Below, piece by piece: positions 1-8,240 of a DNA stretch of 64,000 nucleotides (position 1 is its first letter; each line of letters begins with the position of its first letter). This DNA comes from JBBQVS01 sp964250805. Its GTDB lineage: Bacteria > Chloroflexota > Ktedonobacteria > Ktedonobacterales > Ktedonobacteraceae. The stretch is from assembly GCA_964250805.1 (NCBI GenBank), contig CAXUHG010000010.1, positions 11,876 through 75,875 of the forward strand, in the 5' to 3' direction. The translations under genes and the position numbers were made by a program. Below the pieces are notes generated by a model that searched no databases, was not told the DNA's origin, and saw only the letters and a program-made list of their open reading frames with translations.

Positions 1-84
1 GCACGGTAGTATCCTAATCTCGTAATTTTTATTGATGCCATAGAAAGAGGCACCCACGCTGAAATTGTATCACGAGAAGTTCTG

Positions 85-160
85 CAATCTGCATAGAATG
101 AATTTTTCGGAGGATTGCGGTATACCGCAATCCTCCGAAAAATTCATTCTATGCAGATTG
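85..160. terminator. Perfect 76-bp palindrome after queA
   Basis: Bases 85-122 are the exact reverse complement of 123-160, with no loop (centre GGTATACC). It starts 3 bases past the queA stop codon, so the queA-ruvB transcript would end in a 38-bp hairpin. There is no classical U-tract outside the stem. Probably a terminator or 3'-end stabiliser; the role is inferred from position. Confidence 0.7.
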
Positions 161-163
161 TAC

Positions 164-1258
164 TTACTCAATCAGCATCGCGTCGCCAAAGCTAAAAAAG
201 CGGTAGTGTTCGCGGATTGCCTCTTGATAGACTTGCTCCATCAATGCTTTACCCATAAATGCACCGACGAGTAGGAGCAGAGTTGAGCGAGGTAGATGGA
301 AGTTCGTAATCATGGCGTCTACAGCAAGAAAATGATAGCCGGGAGTGATGTAGAGGCGTGTGCTGCCTTTGTACGGCTCGATACGTCCATTGTGCATGCT
401 GGCGACGCTTTCGAGAACGCGTACCGATGTGGTGCCAACGGCGATAATACGACCACCATGAGCGCGTGTTTCGTGAATGAGATGGGCAGTTTCCGCGTTC
501 AGTTCGATCTCTTCGCTGTGAATCTGGTGCTCACGGTAGTCCTCGACATCGACGGGGCGGAAGGTGTCCAGGCCGACATGCAGGGTGACGAAGCCTACCT
601 GCACGCCTTGTTGTTGCAACCGCTCAAGCAATGGCTTTGTGAAGTGGAGGCCAGCGGTAGGAGCAGCGGCAGAGCCAGTAATGCGCGAGTAGACGGTTTG
701 ATAACGTTCTGGATCGTTCAGTTTTTCGTGAATATAGGGTGGCAGCGGCATGTGTCCAAGTTCGTCGATCATCTGGCGTACACTGAGCATTCTGTGAACG
801 CCATAGGGGTCTTTCTCCGCCATATGTTCCTGCCCGACGATGGAGAGACGCACGATGCGCCCTCCCGCCTCAGTACGATCCATGATTTCCGCCTGTAACC
901 ATGCATTTTTGCCGGAGCCACCGTCGAAGATGATATAGCTACCGACGCGCAAACGCCGCCCAGGACGCACTAGGGACTCCCAGTAGTCCACGCCGAGATC
1001 TGGCCTTTCTGAAAGCAGCAATACCTCAACCGCTCCTCCCGTTTCGGCTCTGTGACCAAGCAGACGAGCAGGAATGACGCGGCTTTGATTGGCGATGAGC
1101 AGGTCGCCGGGGCGCAGGTAGTCGCCAATATCGCGGAAGTGACGATGTATTATTTGTTTTGTCGTGCGTTCGACTACGAGCAGACGCGAGGCATCACGCG
1201 GCTCAAGCGGCGTTTGCGCTATGAGTTCGGGTGGCAACTCATAGTCGAAGTCGCTCAT
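164..1258 (-). CDS. queA: S-adenosylmethionine:tRNA ribosyltransferase-isomerase
   Basis: QueA moves the ribosyl part of SAM onto the 7-aminomethyl-7-deazaguanine at tRNA position 34, making epoxyqueuosine in the cytoplasm. The 364-residue protein has the family start (MSDFDYELPPELIAQTPLEP), the SRLLVV and NQSRVIPARL segments, PTAGLHFT and the C-terminal TNFHLPRSTLLLL motif, and is of normal family length. I chose the ATG at 1258 rather than an in-frame ATG six codons upstream. It gives the canonical N-terminus and overlaps the ruvB stop as TAATG, a typical translational coupling. It is the second gene of a ruvB-queA operon, a gene pairing common in bacteria, and ends at a perfect palindrome. 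Confidence 0.97.
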   Translation of the reverse strand: MSDFDYELPPELIAQTPLEPRDASRLLVVERTTKQIIHRHFRDIGDYLRPGDLLIANQSRVIPARLLGHRAETGGAVEVLLLSERPDLGVDYWESLVRPGRRLRVGSYIIFDGGSGKNAWLQAEIMDRTEAGGRIVRLSIVGQEHMAEKDPYGVHRMLSVRQMIDELGHMPLPPYIHEKLNDPERYQTVYSRITGSAAAPTAGLHFTKPLLERLQQQGVQVGFVTLHVGLDTFRPVDVEDYREHQIHSEEIELNAETAHLIHETRAHGGRIIAVGTTSVRVLESVASMHNGRIEPYKGSTRLYITPGYHFLAVDAMITNFHLPRSTLLLLVGAFMGKALMEQVYQEAIREHYRFFSFGDAMLIE

Positions 1259-2292
1259 TAAGAAGGTGTTGTCCACAACGTCGCTCCACTCTCTACATTT
1301 GGCGGTGTAAGTCCTAGATGCTCATAGGCGGCACGCATGGCGACGCGCCCACGCGGTGTACGCGAGATGAAGCCCAGTTGCAGCAGGTACGGCTCGTATA
1401 CATCCTCAATCGTATTCGAGTCCTCGCTGGTACTGGCGGCGAGGGTATCGAGTCCGACGGGGCCCCCGTTGAACTTTTGGATAATGGTGAGCAGCATATT
1501 GCGGTCAGTCTGGTCGAGTCCGATAGCATCGACCTCCATCGCATCAAGGGCATCCTGCGCTACATTCTTAGTGATGACGCCGTTGGCCTTCACCTGCGCA
1601 TAGTCACGGACGCGTTTGAGCAGGCGGTTGACGATACGTGGAGTTCCTCGTGCGCGGCCCGCAATCTCTTCGATACCATCTCTTTCGGCTGGCACCTTCA
1701 AGATACGCGCTGAACGTGTCACGATCTCTTCTAGTGCCTTTGTATCGTAGTATTCCATGCGATAGATCGCACCGAAGCGGTCACGCAAGGGAGCGGTCAG
1801 GGCACCAACGCGTGTAGTCGCACCAACAACGGTGAAGTTCGGCAGAGGCAAACGTAGTGCCTTCGCGCTCGGTCCCTTGCCAATCATCACGTCGAGCGCA
1901 AAGTCCTCCATCGCAGAATAGAGGCGTTCTTCGACGGCACGCGCGAGGCGGTGTATCTCGTCAATGAACAGGACTTCGCCGGGCTGTAGAGCGGTCAAAA
2001 TAGAGGCGAGGTCGCCTGCGTGTTCAATCGCCGGACCAGATGTAGTTTTCATGCTTACACCCATCTCTACCGCGATAATGTTGCACAGCGTCGTCTTACC
2101 AAGTCCTGGTGGTCCGTAGAGTAGGACATGATCGACCGATTCATGACGTCGTCGTGCCGCCTCTAGCAAGATGCTCAGGTTTTCTTTAATCTTCTCCTGC
2201 CCGATATATTCCGCCAGACGATGAGGGCGCAGGCTACCTTCGATAATTTCTTCCTCTTCGCTCATGCGGGGCGAGACGAGGCGGTCATTCAT
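1258..2292 (-). CDS. ruvB: Holliday junction branch-migration helicase RuvB
   Basis: RuvB is the AAA+ motor that, with RuvA, drives branch migration at Holliday junctions. The 344-residue sequence has Walker A GPPGLGKTTL (about residues 60-69), Walker B LFIDEIHRL, the sensor segment VGATTRVGALTAPLRDRFG, and the C-terminal winged-helix with RTPRGRVAM. Length is normal. A GGAG box lies 8 bases before the ATG at 2292. Its stop overlaps the queA start by one base. ruvA and ruvC are not in the window. Identification is secure. Confidence 0.98.
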   Translation of the reverse strand: MNDRLVSPRMSEEEEIIEGSLRPHRLAEYIGQEKIKENLSILLEAARRRHESVDHVLLYGPPGLGKTTLCNIIAVEMGVSMKTTSGPAIEHAGDLASILTALQPGEVLFIDEIHRLARAVEERLYSAMEDFALDVMIGKGPSAKALRLPLPNFTVVGATTRVGALTAPLRDRFGAIYRMEYYDTKALEEIVTRSARILKVPAERDGIEEIAGRARGTPRIVNRLLKRVRDYAQVKANGVITKNVAQDALDAMEVDAIGLDQTDRNMLLTIIQKFNGGPVGLDTLAASTSEDSNTIEDVYEPYLLQLGFISRTPRGRVAMRAAYEHLGLTPPNVESGATLWTTPS

Positions 2293-2380
2293 AGCTCACT
2301 CCAAATGAAACTAGTGTTCTAATTTTCCGTTGTTTGTATTATACCAGAGTCGTCCGCCTGCGTCGAGAGGGAAAAATGGT

Positions 2381-2427
2381 GAGCAAGAAAGTGCCCTATC
2401 GCGGCGCGACAGGACACTTTCTTGCTC
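2381..2427. terminator. Hairpin downstream of the BtuF-type lipoprotein gene
   Basis: A 17-bp near-perfect inverted repeat (GAGCAAGAAAGTGCCCT at 2381 against 2411-2427, one G/A difference) begins 16 bases past the stop of the lipoprotein gene and before ruvB. Likely terminator. Confidence 0.6.
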
Positions 2428-2442
2428 GCTCTGCAGAATAAG

Positions 2443-3459
2443 TTACACTGATGCTGAACAGTAGTCGGGCAGTGGGCCACTGAACTTGTCGGAGTGGACG
2501 ATTTGCGCGACGCAGCGCAGACCCTCGACAATGCGTGGTCCTGGTCGCTGCATAATATCGACGTTGATGTGGAAGACCTTGTGATTTTTAACGGCGGCAA
2601 TGTTACCCCAGTTGGGGCGTTTGTAGACCACGCTGGCAGTGCCACCGTAGGCGGGGTCTTCGGTGAGGATGATGTACTGCGGATTAGCAACGATAACCGC
2701 TTCATCCGTCACCTGTGGATAGCCACCATTACTGGTGCTATTATGAAAAATGTTGCTGGCACCCGCGTCCTGTGCCAGTTCATCGCCAAAGGAGCCACCA
2801 CCGAAGACAAATGGTTTCCCTGGTGTACTATCATCCACCTCAAGCATAACTGATGCTGTCGTTGTGCCTTTCACCGCCGCCTTTGTCTGGTCGATTTGCT
2901 GCTGCATCTGTCGAACAAGAGCGTTAGCGGCGTCTTGCGCGAAGGTGAGGCGTCCTACCAGCGTAATGTCCTGTAGTGTCTGCGTTAGGTTAGTCAATTG
3001 CAGGTCAACAACATTCATGCCAAGCTGCTTGAGTTGTACATCATACTGTTTTGTCTCGCCGCCGTAGCTCAACACAAGATCGGGCTTTAACTTCACAATC
3101 TGCTCAATGTTGAACTTGCCATCGACACTCGACACTTTGGGTAGAGCCGCTAGACTCGCGGGATAGTTGGTATAATAGTCAACACCGACGACGCGTGTAT
3201 CCAGATGGAGTGCGCCGAGAATCTCACTAGTACTCGGTACAAGCGAAACAATATGCTGCGGTGCCTTTGTCGGAAAGACAATCGGCGTTCCATAGACATC
3301 GAGGGCGGTTGTCGCTGTCGGGGTTGCCGAGGTACCTCCCGTGGTTGTCCCCTGCTGACCACATCCTGACAATAATAACAGAAGTGAACATAGGACAAGG
3401 AAGAACATGGCGAATCCTTCAGATAAGATACGATGAGAAGTGATGACACGAGTGTTCAT
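2443..3459 (-). CDS. btuF: Cobalamin ABC transporter substrate-binding lipoprotein (BtuF-like)
   Basis: A periplasmic-binding-protein type lipoprotein (338 aa). It has a signal sequence with lipobox LLSGC (Cys about residue 33), a low-complexity Thr linker, then a helical-backbone binding fold starting IVSLVPSTSEILGALHL and running through VVGVDYYTNYP and LKPDLVLSYGG, as in BtuF/FecB proteins. The specificity call rests mainly on the cobalamin riboswitch in its leader. An AAGGAGGT box precedes the ATG by about 9 bases. No permease or ATPase gene is adjacent, so the transporter must be completed from elsewhere. A siderophore or heme binder is the alternative if the riboswitch were ignored. Confidence 0.85.
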   Translation of the reverse strand: MNTRVITSHRILSEGFAMFFLVLCSLLLLLSGCGQQGTTTGGTSATPTATTALDVYGTPIVFPTKAPQHIVSLVPSTSEILGALHLDTRVVGVDYYTNYPASLAALPKVSSVDGKFNIEQIVKLKPDLVLSYGGETKQYDVQLKQLGMNVVDLQLTNLTQTLQDITLVGRLTFAQDAANALVRQMQQQIDQTKAAVKGTTTASVMLEVDDSTPGKPFVFGGGSFGDELAQDAGASNIFHNSTSNGGYPQVTDEAVIVANPQYIILTEDPAYGGTASVVYKRPNWGNIAAVKNHKVFHINVDIMQRPGPRIVEGLRCVAQIVHSDKFSGPLPDYCSASV

Positions 3460-3611
3460 CCAGCATTACCTCCTTACAGAAATGCTTTCATGCCCACCTT
3501 GCGTCTGATGAAGAGTTCCCGTGAAGACGATACACACATACATATGTGCGGAGTTGCGCCCTGTCTCGGTACACGTTCCTCATGCCGCGAAGGATCGTGA
3601 GCAAAACTCAC

Positions 3612-3785
3612 AGGGCAGGTCTCCTGGCTTCTGGCTCCAAACGCGGCCTATCTTGCCTTCCCATTCTTTAGTAGAACAGTGGCGATCAAAAAATAAGCGG
3701 CTCACCAGTTACAGTAGCGCGACTGCGCCGGATTTACACCGGCTTCCCTATTATGCCCCAACACCGTGCTGAGGCCACCCTGGAA
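3612..3785 (-). promoter_or_regulatory. Cobalamin (adenosylcobalamin) riboswitch
   Basis: On the minus strand this leader carries the two most conserved B12-element blocks. One is GGGAAGCCGGTGTAAATCCGG followed closely by GCGCAGTCGCGCTACTGTAA (about 3710-3755). The other is the B12 box GCCAGGAGACCTGCC (3614-3628). It precedes the lipoprotein gene by about 150 bases and should repress it when cobalamin is abundant. The bases between riboswitch and start codon were not resolved into terminator and antiterminator. Confidence 0.92.
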
Positions 3786-3849
3786 GAATACATTGAAATA
3801 TGTTGCGTGAGTAGTATATATGGGAATGGAGAGGATTGTCAAATAAACA

Positions 3850-3881
3850 CAACGGCGATACTCGTTCGAGTACCGCCATTG
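3850..3881. terminator. Short hairpin downstream of the secreted-protein gene
   Basis: A 15-bp imperfect inverted repeat (CAACGGCGATACTCG against CGAGTACCGCCATTG) lies about 40 bases past the stop of the secreted-protein gene. Its two mismatches are G-U compatible. It also lies upstream of the riboswitch promoter region. Confidence 0.5.
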
Positions 3882-3923
3882 CGCTGAGGAATGATGGAAG
3901 ACAAATCTCCCTTGCTCTTGAGT

Positions 3924-5660
3924 TTACGCTGTGATAGCGAAGATGAAGTTGCTCCAGTTCGCTGCCGCATCGCCGTTACCAGCTATATACTGCGTGGCGA
4001 ACCAGATGGCCTTGCCGGAGGCATCGAGCTGTCCAGCAGAATAGTCACCCCAACGACCTGGACCACCGCCATACTTAGCAGTAGCAGTGAAGCCATTATC
4101 GGGGGCAGCACCAGCAGCAGCGACATGAATATCGCCGAAGTTTTTCGCACCTTTGGAGCGCACGATATAACCAGAGCTGGGATACGTTCCAGGTCCCGTA
4201 AACGAGAAGGCGATAGCGGTGATACCGCTAGTAGCATGCTCAATCTGCGGATAAAGCAATTCCAGACCCTGCTTTGCAACGTAACCTTGACCACTTACAG
4301 CGGTTTTGACGGAAATCACATTGCTGGAAAGCTTAGGTGTGATATCAAACCATGCTATACCCGCACGGGCAGTGGTATCGCCAGGAATATTGACGGCGGT
4401 AGTCAAAGTTGTGTAGAGGTGCCCATTGATATACTGAAGGTTCTGCAAAGCGTCACCATCGGTCTGAATGAGACCAGATGTCGGCTCCTGGTCGCTAGCG
4501 TTAAAACCTACAGGAGTCTGGGCACTGGTTGAATTGATAAATGTCTCAGTATTAACGATAGTGGATGACAGCGTTGGCAACACACCACTTGCGATCTTAT
4601 CTCGATTGGTAAGTGCCCATACACCAATTGAGCTACCATAAATGTTGTTGGGATCGATTGAGTTCGCGAAGTATTCAGCGTTGGGATTGCCATACGTTGC
4701 TGCTGGCTGTAGGTGATAAGCCAGAGTGCCAGCCACGCTCAAGTTTGAGAACTTGGCAACGTTCGGTGTGGCAACACCACTAATCAGGTCAGACTTCGCA
4801 ACCGCGTAGATGATCGAACCATTAAAGCCCATAGCACCAGATAACTGGAATTCGTTTGGTACGAAGTAGATGTTGTACTGGTCGGTACCGAGAATGGTAA
4901 AGTCTGGCAAACATGGGCAGCCAGCCGCGGTTGGGTCAGTAACGTCAAAGCGATACTCAGTCCACGGATTTGTAACCGGATTACCCGCGTTAATCGAGAT
5001 ATCGACGTGCGATGCCGAGCCATTCGCCAATGTAACCCAGATGAGAGCAATCCAGAGATGGCTGGAGGAGTCATAGTACGCGCGAGGATCGCTCACAATG
5101 TTGTTGAGGTCTTCACCGAAGAAGCCACCACCATTAACACCACCGAGCGTTGCCAGAGGGAAAGGACCAGCGGCAAGTGAACCATTCGCGTTGTAAATAG
5201 CTCCGGTCAAGTTGACGAAGTTTGCTGCGTAACCATTGCTAGCCGCTAGACCTTCGTCGGGTGGCTCAAGATCGTAGCCACCAGTTGCGTTGCTGTTGTC
5301 AACAGCACTTACGCCTTGAAAGCCTGTCTTGAGGGTACCAGCGGCGATTTTTGAACTGTTGACTGAAGGACGTGCTACGCGAGTAACAGCCGCATTCTTG
5401 CCGTTTGCGGCAGGATGTGGATGATAGGGCATAACCAGATGTTTGCCATTGACTGCATTAGCCTTGGAGAATGAAGTAGCAGAGACAGCACCTACACGAT
5501 TGGCCTTTGTGAACTGTCCTTTGTAACTGGATGCCGTGGATGCAGCTTTAGCTACAGGGCTTCTATATGCTCCGGTAGCAAAAAAAGCACCAATCAGAGT
5601 GGTAAGCGCAACGAGCGAAAGAAGCACACTCATCTTTGAGTGGCGAGAAGAGAAGCGCAT
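3924..5660 (-). CDS. Secreted protein of unknown function
   Basis: I do not recognise a named enzyme. The 578-residue protein has a clear signal peptide (hydrophobic VLLSLVALTTLIGAFFATGA, then AYRSPVAKA), a low-complexity Ala/Ser region, and then a Gly/Asn-rich domain rich in aromatic turns, such as DPRAYYDSSSHLWIALIWVT, GTDQYNIYFVPNEFQL and GPGRWGDYSAGQLDASG. The RWGDYSA segment near the C-terminus recurs in secreted beta-propeller-like proteins of soil bacteria (from memory). No transmembrane anchor follows the signal, so release to the medium is likely. I start at ATG 5660; a TTG codon precedes it directly. It stands alone on the minus strand between cobU and btuF. Confidence 0.75.
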   Translation of the reverse strand: MRFSSRHSKMSVLLSLVALTTLIGAFFATGAYRSPVAKAASTASSYKGQFTKANRVGAVSATSFSKANAVNGKHLVMPYHPHPAANGKNAAVTRVARPSVNSSKIAAGTLKTGFQGVSAVDNSNATGGYDLEPPDEGLAASNGYAANFVNLTGAIYNANGSLAAGPFPLATLGGVNGGGFFGEDLNNIVSDPRAYYDSSSHLWIALIWVTLANGSASHVDISINAGNPVTNPWTEYRFDVTDPTAAGCPCLPDFTILGTDQYNIYFVPNEFQLSGAMGFNGSIIYAVAKSDLISGVATPNVAKFSNLSVAGTLAYHLQPAATYGNPNAEYFANSIDPNNIYGSSIGVWALTNRDKIASGVLPTLSSTIVNTETFINSTSAQTPVGFNASDQEPTSGLIQTDGDALQNLQYINGHLYTTLTTAVNIPGDTTARAGIAWFDITPKLSSNVISVKTAVSGQGYVAKQGLELLYPQIEHATSGITAIAFSFTGPGTYPSSGYIVRSKGAKNFGDIHVAAAGAAPDNGFTATAKYGGGPGRWGDYSAGQLDASGKAIWFATQYIAGNGDAAANWSNFIFAITA

Positions 5661-5957
5661 CAAGGTTTGGCCTCACTTTCACAAAAAAGAAAAACGTCAC
5701 ACAATATCCCTTTAGTTCACATCGCGATACCCCAGACATCACATTAAACTAGAAGGGGAGGAGAAAGATGATTCTACAAGATTTTAGAAACACCCTCTCA
5801 AGTATACACGATAAAAGGCTATATACGTAAGTGTCAATATCTTAACATACTAGCATTTTGATAACATAATCTTAACCCGATTCGCTACTTACTGTAGTTG
5901 AGTTTACACAAATATGGTTACATATTCAGAATTTTATATACATAATGCGGTTTTGTA

Positions 5958-6563
5958 TTAAATAGACGCTTCCTCATGCAAACGCTTGATATCCACGCCC
6001 AGCCCTGCAATCATGAAATACACACGCTCTGCATCTCTCGCTATGCGCTGGTTGACCCATCCTAACAAATCACGATAGGTACGGCTCAAGGGGTGCATGG
6101 GGACAATACCTAGACCAACTTCATTGCTGACAATAATAACTGTTTTTGAAGGTGCGAGTGCGGAAATAGTGAAGAGTAGAGCTTCGATATCTGCAAGAAC
6201 GCCATCGTGATAAGTGTACTGCTGCTGCACGTTGTCTTCCTCCACGAAGCTACTATGTTGTGCCATCCAGTTCGAGAGCCAGAGCGTCATGCAATCGAGC
6301 AGAATTACATCAGCCTGCTCACCCGCTTTTTGCACTGCCGCTACAAGGTCGAGAGGCTCCTCAATTGTTGTCCATGTAGGGAGGCGCGAAGCTTGGTGAC
6401 GCACAATGCGGTCGCGCATATCTTCATCGCTTGCGGTTGCGGTAGCGATAAAGGCAACTTGTTTGCTACTTGTCGTGGCAAGGCGTTCGGCAAAAGTACT
6501 TTTGCCGCTTCTTGCACCACCAAGGATGAGGATGAGGCGCGGCGATGAGTGGATTTGAGTCAT
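5958..6563 (-). CDS. cobU: Adenosylcobinamide kinase / guanylyltransferase
   Basis: CobU (CobP) phosphorylates adenosylcobinamide and then transfers GMP, activating it for attachment of the lower ligand in cobalamin assembly or salvage. The 201-residue protein has the family P-loop LILGGARSGKSTFAERLA at the N-terminus, VILLDCMTLWLSN in the middle, and VSNEVGLGIVP with LSRTYRDLLGWVNQRIA near the C-terminus. An AGGAA box precedes the ATG. Together with the riboswitch-controlled BtuF-type protein it suggests cobinamide/cobalamin salvage, though the two genes are separated by a secreted-protein gene. No obvious hairpin follows the stop. Confidence 0.95.
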   Translation of the reverse strand: MTQIHSSPRLILILGGARSGKSTFAERLATTSSKQVAFIATATASDEDMRDRIVRHQASRLPTWTTIEEPLDLVAAVQKAGEQADVILLDCMTLWLSNWMAQHSSFVEEDNVQQQYTYHDGVLADIEALLFTISALAPSKTVIIVSNEVGLGIVPMHPLSRTYRDLLGWVNQRIARDAERVYFMIAGLGVDIKRLHEEASI

Positions 6564-6578
6564 AAAATAGTTCCTATT

Positions 6579-6639
6579 ACATCATCAATTTCTATTCACA
6601 AGCCACCTAAGGCGGCTTGTGAATAGAAATTGATGATGT
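6579..6639. terminator. Long hairpin after the glycosyltransferase gene
   Basis: A 29-bp inverted repeat (6579-6607 against 6611-6639, one mismatch, 3-base loop) starts 8 bases past the stop at 6648 and ends before the cobU start. Probable terminator. Confidence 0.7.
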
Positions 6640-6647
6640 TACAGAGG

Positions 6648-8042
6648 TTATAGCAGGTTGCGCGATTCCTCTAACACGGGAATGCGCTCTGTTGCTTGTG
6701 GTTGCACTGTCTCGTAAGAGGTGTACGAAGGTAGTTCAATGCCTTGCTTGCGTGCCAGGAACTCTAGTTTGCTGACAAGGTTCTCGATTACCTGGCTCCA
6801 TAAGAACTGCTTCGCGGTTTGCATACCGGCATGGCGAATGCGCTTTTGTTCTTCGGGATGACGTTGCAGATAGAGCAGATAGCCTACAATCTCATCAGGG
6901 TCCTCAGTCTCTATCACAAGGGCATTTTCGAGCGATATAGCATAGTCCTCACCTGTACTACCAGTGACGGCGAGGCCACGCGCCGCCATCACTTCGAGCG
7001 CGACGAGGCCGAATGGCTCGTGACCGCTATTGGCAAGCGTTGCATCGGCGGCGGCATACGTTGTGCGTACAAATTCTTCGGGTAAGAAGAAGCGCAGATT
7101 GTAAATGTCGGACGTGCCCGCGTTCTCGATGGCCTCGAAACACTCCTGCAAATTGGGACGCTTCGCCACCACATCCTGAATGCTCAAGCCAAGCTGGTAG
7201 GCACGATGAAGCACCTCGGCACCATGCGGCTCGATGCCACCACGTACAAATAGCGTCACAGGATGACCGCTGTTCTTGAGACGCGCAACAGCTTCGATTG
7301 CCATCAGCCAGCGTTTATCGGGGTCGAAGCGCCCAATCTTGAACAGGAAGAGCCGCTTTGGGTCGCCCCGTTGCGCGATGCTGCGTAAGCGTTCCACATC
7401 GGAATGCTCGACTGATGTCAAGTGACGTAAGGGAATACCGTTGGGGATGACGAGTGGATTGACGCCCAGGTCCCACATCTTATGCTTCATATATTTGCTC
7501 ACAGTACAGAGCGTTGTGACATAATTGAGGCGGCCCCAGTTGATACGATACAGCGACATGAGGCTATTCAAATTCCAAAGCAGAAGAGCTTTTTGACGCA
7601 CACCATACCAGTGCAAGAGATCAGAGATACGGCACATCACCTCGGCGGTATGCCAATCCTCGCCCATAATCACGACTGTCTTGCCCTCAGCCACCGCCGG
7701 ACGCATTATTTCATAATAGATATAGTAGGGAATGCTGTCATTGAAATCAGTGAGTTTAGCTTCTTCGCCATCATATACGCCATTGGGATAATATTTACTG
7801 AGCCACTGCCCCCAGCGCTGGAGCGTCAAGCGTCCATCCACGCGCAATTCGGTTGCAGGTTTATAAGGGTCGCCAATAAAGACAAGCTGCGTTTTGTAGC
7901 CCTGTATTGCTAGAGCTTCGCTAAGTTCGGTAACGCGCGTGCCCAGTCCACCAGCAGTAGAGTAGACATCAGGACCTTCAAAACACAACAGCACAAACTG
8001 TGTGTTCTCCGGCGTTATCGCTCCGTTTAGTGTCATTGTCAT
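6648..8042 (-). CDS. GT-B fold glycosyltransferase (GT4/GT5-like)
   Basis: A 464-residue cytoplasmic glycosyltransferase. The N-terminal half has STAGGLGTRVTELSEALA, resembling the glucan-synthase type acceptor loop. The C-terminal half has FKIGRFDPDKRWLMAIEA and the EX7E donor-site motif in GHEPFGLVALEVMAARGLAV. This is the pattern of retaining GT-B enzymes using NDP-sugars. Whether it makes glycogen-like polymer, trehalose or surface glycan cannot be told. The ATG at 8042 has AAGGAT upstream. It stands alone, ended by a long hairpin. Confidence 0.85.
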   Translation of the reverse strand: MTMTLNGAITPENTQFVLLCFEGPDVYSTAGGLGTRVTELSEALAIQGYKTQLVFIGDPYKPATELRVDGRLTLQRWGQWLSKYYPNGVYDGEEAKLTDFNDSIPYYIYYEIMRPAVAEGKTVVIMGEDWHTAEVMCRISDLLHWYGVRQKALLLWNLNSLMSLYRINWGRLNYVTTLCTVSKYMKHKMWDLGVNPLVIPNGIPLRHLTSVEHSDVERLRSIAQRGDPKRLFLFKIGRFDPDKRWLMAIEAVARLKNSGHPVTLFVRGGIEPHGAEVLHRAYQLGLSIQDVVAKRPNLQECFEAIENAGTSDIYNLRFFLPEEFVRTTYAAADATLANSGHEPFGLVALEVMAARGLAVTGSTGEDYAISLENALVIETEDPDEIVGYLLYLQRHPEEQKRIRHAGMQTAKQFLWSQVIENLVSKLEFLARKQGIELPSYTSYETVQPQATERIPVLEESRNLL

Positions 8043-8163
8043 GGTATATCATCCTTGTGTATTCTTTGTTGATAGCCTTGCTTTGTTTACGTATCTTATG
8101 CCGCTATCGCATACATCCTTCATACAGTATAGCATGCGATTTAATTATCGAGAAAAGCAGAAT

Positions 8164-8235
8164 AAACAGTTTGTACACAGCAAACGGCATGCTAGACGTG
8201 CGTCTAGCATGCCGTTTGCTGTGTACAAACTGTTT
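8164..8235. terminator. 72-bp palindrome after the S53 peptidase gene
   Basis: A perfect 35-bp stem with a 2-base loop (TG at 8199-8200) starts 5 bases past the stop codon at 8241. Arms begin AAACAGTTTGTACACAGC and are unique to this site. Probable terminator for the peptidase transcript. Confidence 0.7.
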
Positions 8236-8240
8236 GATTT

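Noticed and set aside
1259..1276. Upstream ATG giving queA six more residues
   Set aside because: Lies inside ruvB, no ribosome-binding site, and homologs start at MSDFDY.
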